Positions 16,539 through 24,631 are shown, counted from the stretch's first letter. The stretch: DNA of 64,000 nt from Caulobacter sp. SL161 (GCF_026672375.1 NZ_JAPPRA010000001.1:1178001-1242000), one strand, 5' to 3'. Notes: generated by a model not told the origin, from the letters alone. A program made the numbers and translations.

Positions 16539-17384
16539 CTAGAGCGGCTTGAGCTTGTCCACCTGCGCTCGGAAAGCGGTGAACATGTCACGCATCGGAC
16601 CGCCGATGGCCGGGTCGGTATTGGCCAGCGTACCGCCCGGGAAAGGCGGGGCCGGGCTGTACTCGGCCTGTAGCATCAGCGCCTCTGCGTAGGGGCGGCC
16701 GCGCAGGATCTCGACGACGGCGAGGCCCAGGTCCAGGCCGGCTGAAACCCCAGCGCCGGTGATCAGCTTGCCGTCGCGAACGACGCGCTGATCGACGGGT
16801 GTCGCGCCGAACCGGGCGAGCTGATCGCGCGCCACCCAGTGCGACGTCGCGCGCCGGCCTTGCAGAAGCCCGGCGGCGCCCAGGATGATCGAGCCTGTGC
16901 AGACACTCGTCACGCACTGGGCGCGCGCAGCGCGGTCGGCCAGGAAGTTCAGCGTGGCCTTGTCTGAGGCTGCGGTGATCGTCCCCTGGGTTCCGCCCGG
17001 GCAGAACAGCAGGGTGAGGTCAGCGGGACAGTCCGCCAGCGTTGTCGTGGGCGCGATGGCCAAGCCCAGATCGCTGGCCACCGGCGCCAGGTTCGCCTGG
17101 TTGGTCACCAGATGGACCTTCGCGCCCATCATGCAGGCGAAGAAATAGTGCGGCCCGACGAGGTCGAGTGCGGTGAAGCCGGGGTACAGCAGCATGGCGA
17201 CCTGTTCGTCGCCGTGCATCCGCAGGCCCGGAACCTGCATCAGCCGCTCATGGGCCTCCGCAGACGCTGCGACGGGATCCTGTTGCGCTGCAACGGCTGC
17301 GGCGGCGGTCTCCAGGGTCAGGAACGGCGCAAGGGCGGCCATCCCGGTCATTCCGCCCAACAGGGCGCGTCGATCCGATTTCAT
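16539..17384 (-). CDS. Exported DJ-1/PfpI-family protein, isonitrile-hydratase-like
   Basis: 281 aa from the ATG at 17384. An RR-containing leader (SDRRALLGGMTGMAALAP) suggests Tat export. The DJ-1/PfpI domain (about 60-270) has YPGFTALDLVGP, FCPGG and the nucleophile elbow SVCTGS with Cys162. Among DJ-1 proteins this spacing and the LDLVGP motif are nearest to cyclohexyl-isocyanide (isonitrile) hydratases and AraC-linked PfpI domains. The next gene upstream on the same strand encodes a second such protein, 14 bp away. Position between two metallophore receptors suggests work on an imported chelate or a related small molecule; this is inference. Confidence 0.8.
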   Translation of the reverse strand: MKSDRRALLGGMTGMAALAPFLTLETAAAAVAAQQDPVAASAEAHERLMQVPGLRMHGDEQVAMLLYPGFTALDLVGPHYFFACMMGAKVHLVTNQANLAPVASDLGLAIAPTTTLADCPADLTLLFCPGGTQGTITAASDKATLNFLADRAARAQCVTSVCTGSIILGAAGLLQGRRATSHWVARDQLARFGATPVDQRVVRDGKLITGAGVSAGLDLGLAVVEILRGRPYAEALMLQAEYSPAPPFPGGTLANTDPAIGGPMRDMFTAFRAQVDKLKPL

Positions 17385-17398
17385 GAGGTCTGCTCCGC

Positions 17399-18637
17399 TC
17401 AGGGCTTGGCGAACGGATCGCGAGCAGGGTCGTCGCGCCATTCGTATTCGAGGCTCTTGGCCAGGGCCTGGGCCTCGGCCTTAGTTTTCAGGCGGGCGAC
17501 AAGGCCAAGCGCCATGTCCGTGCCGGCCGAGACGCCCGAGGAGGTGAAGTACTTGCCGTCCTCCACCCAGCGCGCGCGCTTGATCCAGGTCGCTGAAGGG
17601 TCCTGATCGACCGCAAGGGAGAAGAGCGCCTTGTTGCTGGTGGCCTTGCGTCCCTTCAGCAGGCCGGCCTTGGCCAGAAGCGCCGAGCCCGTGCAGACCG
17701 AGGTCGTGAACTCCGTCTCGGCGTCCTTCGTCTTCAAGAAGTTCAGGAAGTTGGGGTTCTCGAGCTCTGAAAAGGTTCCCGCGCCGCCGGGCACCATCAT
17801 GATCGCGAGCTTCGGCGCGGTGGCGAAGCTGTAGTCGGCATGGACGACGGTCCCTTGGGCCGAGCGCACTGGGCCGCCGTCCTGCGAGATCATCACCACT
17901 TCGAGACCCGGCGTGTTGGCCCACATCTCGACGGGGCCGAAGACGTCGAGAACCTCGAAGCCGGGGTAGAGGACGATGCCGACCACACGGGTCGCTTCGG
18001 CGACGGGCGCGGGCTTCGCTGCCGTCGCGGTCGGCTTGATGGCCGGATCGAGCGCGGCGCGCAGATAGGCGGCGCGGCCCTCCTTGATCGTCGCGGCGTA
18101 CTCGTCGCGATTGGAGACGCCATCGCCGTCCGCGTCGCCGTCCGCCGCCAGATAAGGCGTCAGGGCGCGCGCCAGGGTGTAGTCGCCCTTCATCGGCGCG
18201 CCAAAGGCGCCGGCCATGGCGTTGAAGGCGAGATACGACTCCTCGCCCAGCAGGGCATAGCCCGCCGCCACCTGAGGCGCGGTGGGCCAGGTCTTGGTCA
18301 GGCGGGCAAGATCAGTCTGGGCGCTCGCCAGGGCCTGATCGTAGGCCGCTGCGAGCTTGGCGCGGTCGAGACCGCCCTTAGCTTCCAGATGCAGGTCGGC
18401 GCCGTTCAGAACGGCGGCGGCTAGGGCCATCTCGTCGGCGTCGAGCAGGCCGTTGGCCTTGCCCTTGGCGCCTTGATTGCCGTCGACCTTCTCGGGCTTG
18501 AACTTCAGGCCTCGTAGCGCCGCGTCGAAGTCGACGCCCGCTGGTTGCGCCGAGGACGGCGTCGCCGCCCCCAAGAGCATGACCGCTGCGAGCGATCCGA
18601 GGAGGCCGCGCCACAAGGGTGATTGAAGCATCGTCAT
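17399..18637 (-). CDS. Exported DJ-1/PfpI-family protein with N-terminal EF-hand-like extension
   Basis: 412 aa from the ATG at 18637, which has GGGGAGG ahead of it; an ATG at 18664 overlaps the upstream stop (ATGA) and is an alternative. A signal peptide ends near TPSSAQ. The N-terminal ~190 residues are unusual: two EF-hand-like stretches (KANGLLDADEM and DGDADGDGVSNRDEY at about 166-180) that may bind calcium. The C-terminal DJ-1/PfpI domain (about 215-400) has YPGFEVLDVFGPVEMW, VPGG and SVCTGS with Cys315. The fusion of calcium-type repeats with PfpI is not one I know as a named family. It is co-transcribed with its relative and the flanking receptors. Confidence 0.8.
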   Translation of the reverse strand: MTMLQSPLWRGLLGSLAAVMLLGAATPSSAQPAGVDFDAALRGLKFKPEKVDGNQGAKGKANGLLDADEMALAAAVLNGADLHLEAKGGLDRAKLAAAYDQALASAQTDLARLTKTWPTAPQVAAGYALLGEESYLAFNAMAGAFGAPMKGDYTLARALTPYLAADGDADGDGVSNRDEYAATIKEGRAAYLRAALDPAIKPTATAAKPAPVAEATRVVGIVLYPGFEVLDVFGPVEMWANTPGLEVVMISQDGGPVRSAQGTVVHADYSFATAPKLAIMMVPGGAGTFSELENPNFLNFLKTKDAETEFTTSVCTGSALLAKAGLLKGRKATSNKALFSLAVDQDPSATWIKRARWVEDGKYFTSSGVSAGTDMALGLVARLKTKAEAQALAKSLEYEWRDDPARDPFAKP

Positions 18638-18663
18638 GGTTTGGCCTCCCCGGCGTCCAAGCA

Positions 18664-20745
18664 TCAGAAGACGGTTCGCAGGCTGACGAAGGCCGAACGC
18701 GGCTGGGTCGGGATCACATAAGGACCGCCGAAGTACTGGTAGGGCTCAAAGCCCTTGCGACCGGCCAGATTGACCACTGACAGACCGATCCGGACGACGC
18801 CCAGATCGTAGGATGCTTGCGCGTCGATCAGGGCCAGGCCCTTGGCGGCGATCGTGTTGGGCAGGGTCAGTTCGCGGCTGGACGTGGCGGTCAGGCCGCC
18901 GCCGATCCGCAGGCCCTTCAGGTCACCGGCCAGGAAGCGATAGTTGGCGGCGAGACGGCCGGAATGCTTGGGAACTGCGCGCAGACGGTCGCCGACTGGA
19001 AGGGTGTTGTCCTTGCTGACCTCGGCGTCGGTGTAGGCGTAGTTGAACAGCACCGAGAGAGCCGGGGTGGGCTCGTAGACCAGATCGGTCTCATAGCCCT
19101 TGGAGCGCTGTTCGCCGGTCTGCACCGAGACGAATGGGATCGTCGGGTGAGCCGTGATCACGTTCTGGCGGGTGATCTGGTAAAGCGAGACCGTGCCGGT
19201 CAGTCCCTTGATCGGCGCGGCGAACTTCAGGCCGCCTTCATAGGACTGGGACGTTTCCGGCTTGGGAGTGATGCCGTAGAAGCCGCCCGCGACCACGCCC
19301 TTGAAACCCTCGGCGTAGCCGGCGAAGGCCGATACGCCCTTGCCGAGCCGATAGGTCGCGCCGATGCGCGGCGTGAGACGCTTGTCGGTGTCGGCCGTGA
19401 CGGCGCCGACGTTGCTTTGGATCTTCAGCGTCGTCCAACGCAGGCCCGCGGTGATGTCGAGTCGCTCGCCAACGGCGATCTGGTCCTGGACGAAGACCGC
19501 CGCCGTGCGCATGCGGTCGTTTTGATCAAAGAAGAAGGCCGGGTTTCCGCCGAAGGCGGCGTACGGACGGGCAGCGGCGTAGTCCAGCGTCGCCCAGGCC
19601 GGGTTGAAGTACATCGCGCCGAAGTAGCGCGTCTTGTCATAGTCAGCGCCGACCAGCACCTGGTGGCGAACAAGCCCTTCGCCCAGGCGCGCCGTCAGGC
19701 TGCCGGTTACATAGTTCTCGGTGGTGTCCGAGGGCAGGTAGGCCGTGCCGAAGTTGTAGACCGAGCCGGCGATCTGGCCATACGGGAAGGACGAGTACTC
19801 CTTAAAGGCCCCCTCATAGCGGCTGGCCGTGACGCTGGCCTCGAGCTTGTCGGAGAGCTTGTGCGTCAGGTTGGCGGTCAGCTGCTTGTTGGTGATCCGC
19901 GTGCGCGGCGCGTCCAGGGCGCCGGCGAACTTGTAGCGATCAATGACCAGGGCTGGTGCGAAGGTCAGCCCCGCCGGCACGCCGGCGTATTCGCGCTGTT
20001 CGAGGTGGTTGTAGCGACCGCGCACGACGAGGCGCGTCTTGTCGTCGATCTCGACGGCCAGGGTCGGGAAGATTGCGTAGCGACGGCTGTCGATGTGATC
20101 GATGTAGCTGTCGGCCTTCTCGGTCATGCCGGCCAGGCGGAGCCCGACCTTGTCATTGACCGGAAGGTTGATCGCCGCATCCGCGCCCAGGGTGTTGAAG
20201 CTGCCCGCGCGCAGCGCGACCGTGCCGCCGAACGTCTCGCCCGGGTCCTGGGACACGACATTGATGATCCCCGACAGGGGCGCGCCCGAACCGCCGCCGT
20301 AGAGCGTGCTGGTCGGACCCTTGGCGACCTCGATCCGCTCGACATTGACCAGGGTGGCCGGGTCGGCGATCCCCGCCGGCAATTGGTAGGTCGGGGCGCC
20401 GTCGAAATAGTAGTTGACCGGGAAGCCGCGAATGAGCGGCGGCTGCAGGACTATCTGTTCGGTGCTGGTCGGGGTGACGCCCGAAACGTTGACCAGAGCG
20501 CCGGACAGAGTCTGGAGGGCCTGGTCCTCGATAAGGCCTCGCGTGAGGGTCTGGATCGATTGCGGGATTTCCTCGACCGGGGTCGCGGTGCGCGTGGCGC
20601 TCAGCGCGCTCGGCGCGGTGAAGCTACCACGCGGGCTGGTGATCACGACCTCGCTGACCCAGCTGGTCGGTGAAGCCTGAGCCAGGCCAATAGACGGCGC
20701 GCCGATCACAGCGACGGCGCTGCCGACAAAGAGTGCGATTTTCAT
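18664..20745 (-). CDS. TonB-dependent siderophore receptor
   Basis: 693 aa; signal peptide ending near GLAQA. The plug has ATRTATPVEEIPQSIQTL, LRGFPVN-like LIRGFPVNYYFDG, VERIEVAKGPTSTLYGGG and IINVVSQDP, which are hallmarks of the TonB-siderophore receptor family (FhuA/FoxA-like). The barrel ends in SAFVSLRTVF with a terminal Phe. It is preceded by an exported superoxide dismutase gene (58-bp gap) and overlaps or abuts the DJ-1 gene downstream. Ligand is probably a ferric siderophore; another metal chelate cannot be excluded. Confidence 0.9.
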   Translation of the reverse strand: MKIALFVGSAVAVIGAPSIGLAQASPTSWVSEVVITSPRGSFTAPSALSATRTATPVEEIPQSIQTLTRGLIEDQALQTLSGALVNVSGVTPTSTEQIVLQPPLIRGFPVNYYFDGAPTYQLPAGIADPATLVNVERIEVAKGPTSTLYGGGSGAPLSGIINVVSQDPGETFGGTVALRAGSFNTLGADAAINLPVNDKVGLRLAGMTEKADSYIDHIDSRRYAIFPTLAVEIDDKTRLVVRGRYNHLEQREYAGVPAGLTFAPALVIDRYKFAGALDAPRTRITNKQLTANLTHKLSDKLEASVTASRYEGAFKEYSSFPYGQIAGSVYNFGTAYLPSDTTENYVTGSLTARLGEGLVRHQVLVGADYDKTRYFGAMYFNPAWATLDYAAARPYAAFGGNPAFFFDQNDRMRTAAVFVQDQIAVGERLDITAGLRWTTLKIQSNVGAVTADTDKRLTPRIGATYRLGKGVSAFAGYAEGFKGVVAGGFYGITPKPETSQSYEGGLKFAAPIKGLTGTVSLYQITRQNVITAHPTIPFVSVQTGEQRSKGYETDLVYEPTPALSVLFNYAYTDAEVSKDNTLPVGDRLRAVPKHSGRLAANYRFLAGDLKGLRIGGGLTATSSRELTLPNTIAAKGLALIDAQASYDLGVVRIGLSVVNLAGRKGFEPYQYFGGPYVIPTQPRSAFVSLRTVF

Positions 20746-20803
20746 GAGGTTTTGGCGCTCCCCGGCGCGGCTTTGAGAGATTGTTTTGTTGGGAAGGCCG
20801 CGC

Positions 20804-21520
20804 TCAGCGCGCGGCGGCGTCGAACAGGGCGTTGGCCTTGTTCCAGTTCACGACCTGCCACCAGCCGCTAAGATAGGCGCCGCGGTTGTTCTGGTGTTTG
20901 AGGTAGTAGGCATGCTCCCAGACATCGTTGGCCAGGATCGGCGCGCCCTTGACCGGGGCGTCGTCCATCAACGGGTTGTCCTGGTAGGGCGTACTGACGA
21001 CGCGCAGCTTGCCCTCGCTCCAGATCAGCCAGGCCCAGCCCGAGCCGAAGCGTTGCAGGCCGGCCGTCTCGAAGGCCTTCTTGAAGGCGTCCAGGCTCCC
21101 GAAGTCCTTGTTGATCTGGGCGAGCAGCTTGGGCGAAGGCGCGCCACCCAGGCCGGGCGCGGCCATCAGCGTCCAGAAGAGCGTATGGTTGTAGTGGCCG
21201 CCGGCGTTGTTGCGCACGACGGCCGGGTGGCGCGAAACCTCCGACAGGATCGCGTCCAGCGACTTGCCCTGAAGGGCCGGCGTGGAGGCCACCGCGCCGT
21301 TGAGCGCATTCACATAGGCCTGATGATGACGCCCATGGTGGATGCGCATGGTCTCAGCGTCGATGACGGGCGAGAGCGCTTCATGGGCGTAGGGCAGGGG
21401 CGCCAGGGTGAAGGCGGCCTGCGCCGCCGCAACGGCCTGCGGCGTGCTCGTAGTTTGGGAGAGCGCCGGGCTCGCGGCGCAGAGCGCTAGGATCGCAGAG
21501 ACGGTCAACAAACGTCGCAT
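20804..21520 (-). CDS. Exported iron/manganese superoxide dismutase
   Basis: 238 aa from the ATG at 21520. Residues 1-22 form a signal peptide ending SPALSQ, so it should work in the periplasm. The mature part is a full Fe/Mn-SOD: PYAHEALSP, MRIHHGRHHQAYV (first ligand His region), NAGGHYNHTLFW, GSGWAWL, and DVWEHAYYL with the Asp and His metal ligands. Length is slightly above the cytoplasmic family because of the leader and an N-terminal linker. Location within the metal-uptake cluster fits protection against superoxide formed while iron is handled outside the cytoplasm. Confidence 0.92.
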   Translation of the reverse strand: MRRLLTVSAILALCAASPALSQTTSTPQAVAAAQAAFTLAPLPYAHEALSPVIDAETMRIHHGRHHQAYVNALNGAVASTPALQGKSLDAILSEVSRHPAVVRNNAGGHYNHTLFWTLMAAPGLGGAPSPKLLAQINKDFGSLDAFKKAFETAGLQRFGSGWAWLIWSEGKLRVVSTPYQDNPLMDDAPVKGAPILANDVWEHAYYLKHQNNRGAYLSGWWQVVNWNKANALFDAAAR

Positions 21521-21551
21521 GAGGGGCTCCAGGGAAGGTGAAGAGGGCAGA

Positions 21552-21585
21552 GGCGTCGCGAACCTCCGACAAGGCTCGCGACGCC
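21552..21585. repeat. Inverted repeat between gntR-type gene and sod
   Basis: Perfect 9-bp arms GGCGTCGCG (21552-21560) and CGCGACGCC (21577-21585) with a 16-nt loop, no T-run. It could shape mRNA between the two genes or be an operator. Nothing else is seen in this 127-bp gap. Confidence 0.45.
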
Positions 21586-21647
21586 GAGACGGTGCTCGGC
21601 CGGTACGGGGGGGACCGCCACGCCGCAACGCCGTCCACGACCGAGCG

Positions 21648-22313
21648 CTAGGCGCCCGTCGTTCCGTTGGCGGGTTGGTCCGGCAAGAGGCTGGCGACCA
21701 GCGACTGCATCGCTTGGATGTTCCGGCTGAGCAGCATTGCTGAACGCTCCAGATCACCCGCGGCGACCGCGTCGAAGAGGCTCTGATAGCGGTCGATCCA
21801 CACCTCACGCTCGAGCACGGGCAGTTCGCTGGCCAGGTAGATCCGATCGACGGCGTTGCGCAGGTTCTGCACCGTCATCAGGGTCAGGTCGCGATCGGCC
21901 GGCGCATAGAGGGCGGCGTAGTAGCGGCGGTCGGCGGCGATCCAGGCGCGGGGACCTTCATCGTCCTCCAACTCCAGCATCACTGCGCGAACAGCCCGCA
22001 AGGAGCGCGGTGTGTGCTGGCCGATGGCCCGCGCGAGCATGTCGCTTTCGAGCAGGCGGCGAAGGTCAAAGATCTCCAGACAACGGCGAGCGCTCGGCGT
22101 TGAAACGAAGGCGGCGCGGTTGGGCGAGATCTCGATCAGCCCTTCCGACTCCAGCTTGGCCAGCGCGTGGAAGACCGGGATCCGGCTGACGCCCAGCTCG
22201 GCGGCGACGGCTTCCTGACGAAGCAGGACGCCGGGGCGCAGCAGGCCTTGGACGATCTGGTCGCGAAGGTGTTCGGCGACGGCGGCGGCGGCGTTGGGGG
22301 CCGAGCGCATCAT
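21648..22313 (-). CDS. GntR/FadR-family transcriptional regulator (FCD domain)
   Basis: 221 aa. The N-terminal winged helix (about 12-75) has LRDQIVQGLLRPG, QEAVAAELGVSRIPVFHALAKLESEGLI, then an all-helical FCD ligand domain with LRRLLE and RYYAALYAPADRD. FCD members usually sense small organic acids. It precedes the superoxide dismutase and receptor genes on the same strand and likely controls them. The FCD metal-binding His positions are not clear by eye, so the ligand remains open. Confidence 0.88.
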   Translation of the reverse strand: MMRSAPNAAAAVAEHLRDQIVQGLLRPGVLLRQEAVAAELGVSRIPVFHALAKLESEGLIEISPNRAAFVSTPSARRCLEIFDLRRLLESDMLARAIGQHTPRSLRAVRAVMLELEDDEGPRAWIAADRRYYAALYAPADRDLTLMTVQNLRNAVDRIYLASELPVLEREVWIDRYQSLFDAVAAGDLERSAMLLSRNIQAMQSLVASLLPDQPANGTTGA

Positions 22314-22398
22314 GCGCAGCCCCCTTCAGCGAGACAAAGGGCGGGTGTTAGGCGCGCCGGACGGGGTCCGGACGAGAGACGCAAGGAAGACATGGGAA

Positions 22399-22474
22399 GA
22401 CCCAATTTCTGATCTGACACGGGCGCGCGACGTCGCGAGCGACGAGGCGCGAGGCGAGAGGTCAGATCTGGGTC
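22399..22474 (-). terminator. Long inverted repeat around the DUF2946 stop codon, possible terminator or attenuator
   Basis: GACCCA (22399-22404) and GATCTGAC (22411-22418) pair with GTCAGATC (22461-22468) and TGGGTC (22469-22474), leaving a 6-nt bulge on one side; the loop itself is GC-rich and self-complementary. The right arm includes the stop codon of the DUF2946 gene. No clear T-run follows, so termination is only a guess. Confidence 0.35.
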
Positions 22475-22866
22475 GGGGGGCCTGTCTGAGGGGGCGGCCG
22501 CGCGCGCAGCGGCAGGGTCATTGCGCGTCCGAGGACAGGGCCCAGAGACGCCGCCGTGACGAGGCCGGCGGCCTGTAGCGCCAAGCTCGGCGATACCGGC
22601 GGGGCGGCGTGAATCAGCCCGGCGAACCCGCAGTCGGCCTTGCTCGTGTGATCGCCGTCCTTGGCCGGGGCGCTGGCGTCAGCAGCGCCGGGGGGCGCAG
22701 CCACGACTTTGGCGCCGGCGGCGGAGCAGATGATGATGGTCGGCGCGCCGCTCTCACCGAAAACCGGCATGTAGCCGATCGGGATGAGGACGCGCAGGCA
22801 GACCGCCACGAGGGCGAACGCCATCGCGAGGTCGGTCCACAGAGGCTTTTGGGCGGCCTTGTCCAC
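22462..22866 (-). CDS. DUF2946-family small exported/membrane protein
   Basis: 134 aa. One hydrophobic segment at about 13-33 (MAFALVAVCLRVLIPIGYMPV), then a region with IIICSAAG, a Lys/Asp/His stretch (AKDGDHTSKADCGFAGL) and a second hydrophobic stretch near 95-115. The spaced Cys and His residues match DUF2946 proteins, which often sit next to TonB receptors and metal (copper or iron) genes; their role is not established. It heads the leftward cluster, 148 bp before the GntR gene. The Pro-rich tail is typical of the family. Confidence 0.7.
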   Translation of the reverse strand: MDKAAQKPLWTDLAMAFALVAVCLRVLIPIGYMPVFGESGAPTIIICSAAGAKVVAAPPGAADASAPAKDGDHTSKADCGFAGLIHAAPPVSPSLALQAAGLVTAASLGPVLGRAMTLPLRARPPPQTGPPTQI

Positions 22867-23038
22867 CTCTCCCTCGTAATCTCCCGAGGATCACAAGCCA
22901 AGAATGAACATCCAAAACGCGTAAAGGTATTCGTGTATACAGAAATTCAGCTCTGTCCGCCGTCAGCGCCCATGAAACAGATTGAGGGTTCCGTTTAGAG
23001 GAGGGCTTTGGTCTCGTCGTAGTGACGAAGGAACGAAG

Positions 23039-23389
23039 ATGAGACCTAAACCCTTGGCCGCGAAGGCGACAACCGGGGAGCGGGTTGTGAAGGATATCCC
23101 GCGGGCGACGCGCCGGCATTTCTCGGCGGAAGACAAGATTCGGATCGTGCTGGACGGGCTGCGCGGGGAGGACAGCATCGCTGAGCTTTGCCGCAAAGAG
23201 GGCATCGCCCAGAGCCTTTGCTACGTGTGGTCCAAGGAGTTCATGGAGGCTGGCAAGCGCCGCCTGGCGGGCGATACGGCCCGGGCTGCGACCACGGACG
23301 AGGTCAAGGACCTGCGGCGCGAATCGACGGCCCTGAAAGAGGTAGTGGCCGAACAGGCGCTTGAAATCCGCCTGCTCAAAAAAGCATGA
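23039..23389 (+). CDS. IS3-family transposase OrfA (helix-turn-helix subunit)
   Basis: 116 aa from the ATG at 23039. It carries the Tnp_1 helix-turn-helix (RHFSAEDKIRIVLDGLRGEDSIAELCRKEGI, split here over about residues 22-52; LCYVWSKEFMEAG after it) and a C-terminal leucine-zipper-like helix (EVKDLRREST, LKEVVAEQALEIRLLKKA). In intact elements OrfA binds the IS ends and is joined to OrfB by frameshifting; the OrfB start lies 23 bp downstream. With OrfB truncated it is probably inactive. Confidence 0.88.
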   Translation: MRPKPLAAKATTGERVVKDIPRATRRHFSAEDKIRIVLDGLRGEDSIAELCRKEGIAQSLCYVWSKEFMEAGKRRLAGDTARAATTDEVKDLRRESTALKEVVAEQALEIRLLKKA

Positions 23390-23411
23390 TCGCCGATGGG
23401 GGCGACGAGGC

Positions 23412-23479
23412 ATGAGATATCCGGTTTGCGAAAAGATCGAGATCATCCGCCTGGTCGAGCAATCGAGCCTGCCCGTGCG
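23412..23479 (+). pseudogene. IS3-family transposase OrfB, 5' remnant
   Basis: ATG at 23412 starts MRYPVCEKIEIIRLVEQ followed by SSLPVRK, the standard N-terminus of this OrfB group. After codon ~22 the family sequence stops and the frame continues into the duplicated segment. The DDE catalytic core is missing. Confidence 0.8.
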
Positions 23480-23585
23480 CAAGGCCCGCGATGGCGGCGC
23501 GCACCGTCAATGTGCGTGGAAGCCACGTCTGCGACGCATGTCAGAGCGTCGCCGCCGGCTAGATCGCAATGGCGAGGTCGCGCCA
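23477..23585. repeat. Inverted, internally deleted copy of 24212-24627
   Basis: Bases 23477-23568 equal the reverse complement of 24536-24627 (92 bp, one mismatch). Bases 23565-23585 equal the reverse complement of 24212-24232 (21 bp). The two blocks are fused at a shared CGCA while about 300 bp between them in the other copy are missing. The left edge coincides with the IS truncation point, so this rearrangement probably removed the rest of the IS. Confidence 0.8.
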
Positions 23586-23595
23586 ATTGCTGACC

Positions 23596-23880
23596 TTAGC
23601 GCAGCTCCCGAAACTGGACGTTCGAAGCGGGCAACGAGAAGATCGATTTTGACAGACGCCTTTGAGCTCCGCCATCATAGTCCGCCGGCGTTGCGAGCAG
23701 CTTCAACGCGCCGGCGGTCGCTGTGGTGAACACCACGCGGACGTCCCGTCCATCCACCTGCGCATGGGTTTCCAGCCGGCCATTGACGTCTCGCGCCAGG
23801 ACATAGAAGGCCGCGAAACGCGCCGCCGCGCCGGGGCGCCATTCAGCGCAGCTGTGCGTGACGTACCCTGCTATTTTCAC
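23596..23880 (-). CDS. Hypothetical protein, 94 aa
   Basis: A GTG start at 23880 has GGAGGG just ahead. The product (MKIAGYVTHSCAEW..., ...VVFTTATAGALKLLATP...) has no signal peptide, membrane segment or motif that I recognise. Composition is protein-like with normal codon positions, unlike the overlapping plus-strand frames. It lies inside the scar region between the IS remnant and the tRNA fragment, with no partner gene. Confidence 0.4.
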   Translation of the reverse strand: MKIAGYVTHSCAEWRPGAAARFAAFYVLARDVNGRLETHAQVDGRDVRVVFTTATAGALKLLATPADYDGGAQRRLSKSIFSLPASNVQFRELR

Positions 23881-23996
23881 CCCCTCCGCTCGCTCTGGGC
23901 TTCTGGGTTTTCGAGGGCTTCCAGGTTGGCGTCAGGCCAGCTTGATGATCAGAATCTACGGCGCGCTAATCGCAAACCTGGGTGCGGATAGCTGCC

Positions 23997-24027
23997 GGGA
24001 ATTAAGTGCACTGTCACCGTAATTCCC
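23997..24027. repeat. Short REP-type palindrome
   Basis: Arms GGGAATTA (23997-24004) and TAATTCCC (24020-24027) enclose a core AGTGCACTGTCACCG. This GTGCACTGTCACC core with AATTCC ends is a repeated extragenic element I associate with REP-associated transposases in many proteobacteria. It is single here; the sequence from here to 24146 shows no gene. Confidence 0.5.
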
Positions 24028-24146
24028 GCATCGCCTGAGCCTTCTGGCTACCCGCCATCCCAGAAGCCGTCTGATCGGAATTGTGGCCGAGCGGATCGAC
24101 GTCTGCGGGTAGCGGGTTCAAGCGTACTGCAGGCGCAGGCGGATAG

Positions 24147-24509
24147 CTAGATAGGCCAGCGGCCCGTCATGCTGAATGTCCATTTGCCGGAGCGAACCCA
24201 ACGGCAGCTCCTGGCGCGACCTCGCCATTGCGGTTCAGCCAGTCCGCTCCGCCTCGACGTTGGACGCGCCAGATGCCCTTCGAACTCTGCGCAAACCGCC
24301 GCCTTCTCGTCGGGAGGCAACCAGTTCGACATCTGCGGGGTGACAACAATCCAAAAAGCCAGTTCACGGGCCGATAGCGGCATAACGTCCGCCTCGCGCA
24401 ACATGTCGAGCAGCGCCTCGAAGCGCACCCGAATTGACTCCACGGACGGAACGGTCGGCTCCGCCGTGGCGGGCGGGCATTGAACGGGGAAGAGCTCAAG
24501 TTGCGACAT
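24147..24509 (-). CDS. Hypothetical protein with a decayed C-terminus
   Basis: The ATG at 24509 gives MSQLELFPVQCPPATAE then a helical stretch (VRFEALLDMLREADVMPLSARELAFWIVV split over residues 29-57) up to about residue 82. From there the composition turns Arg/Trp-rich and the 21-bp block shared with 23565-23585 begins; another frame (DWLNRNGEVAP) looks more protein-like at that point. I read this as a gene whose 3' part was replaced or frameshifted. No family recognised. Confidence 0.4.
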   Translation of the reverse strand: MSQLELFPVQCPPATAEPTVPSVESIRVRFEALLDMLREADVMPLSARELAFWIVVTPQMSNWLPPDEKAAVCAEFEGHLARPTSRRSGLAEPQWRGRARSCRWVRSGKWTFSMTGRWPI

Positions 24510-24541
24510 GGCCTATGCCTGCGCTCGATTTGGAGTGCGAT

Positions 24542-24631
24542 CTAGCCGGCGGCGACGCTCTGACATGCGTCGCAGAAGTGGCTTCCACGCACATTGACGG
24601 TGCGCGCCGCCATCGCGGGCCTTGCGCTCAT
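24542..24631 (-). CDS. Possible 29-residue peptide
   Basis: ATG at 24631 to TAG at 24542 encodes MSARPAMAARTVNVRGSH then FCDACQSVAAG, with one Cys-x2-Cys pair. It lies 32 bp upstream of the 24509-24147 gene on the same strand and is the part duplicated in inverted orientation at 23477-23568. No family recognised; it may not be translated. Confidence 0.2.
   Translation of the reverse strand: MSARPAMAARTVNVRGSHFCDACQSVAAG

Larger units (their letters stand above)
22979..23479 (+). mobile_element. Truncated IS3-family insertion sequence
   Basis: The left part of an IS3-type element: a terminal region from about 22983 (TGAGGGTTCCG), a complete orfA and the first ~22 codons of orfB. The element stops abruptly at 23477-23479, where unrelated sequence begins, so it cannot move by itself. 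The right end is absent. The exact left terminus is approximate because no right inverted repeat is available for comparison. Confidence 0.75.

Noticed and set aside
14476..16542. 688-codon open frame on the plus strand
   Set aside because: It is antisense to a well-supported TonB receptor, Arg/Gly/Val-rich and without domains; long antisense frames are expected in such GC-rich genes.
18817..20673. 618-codon plus-strand frame
   Set aside because: Antisense to the siderophore receptor; low-complexity composition and no ribosome site.
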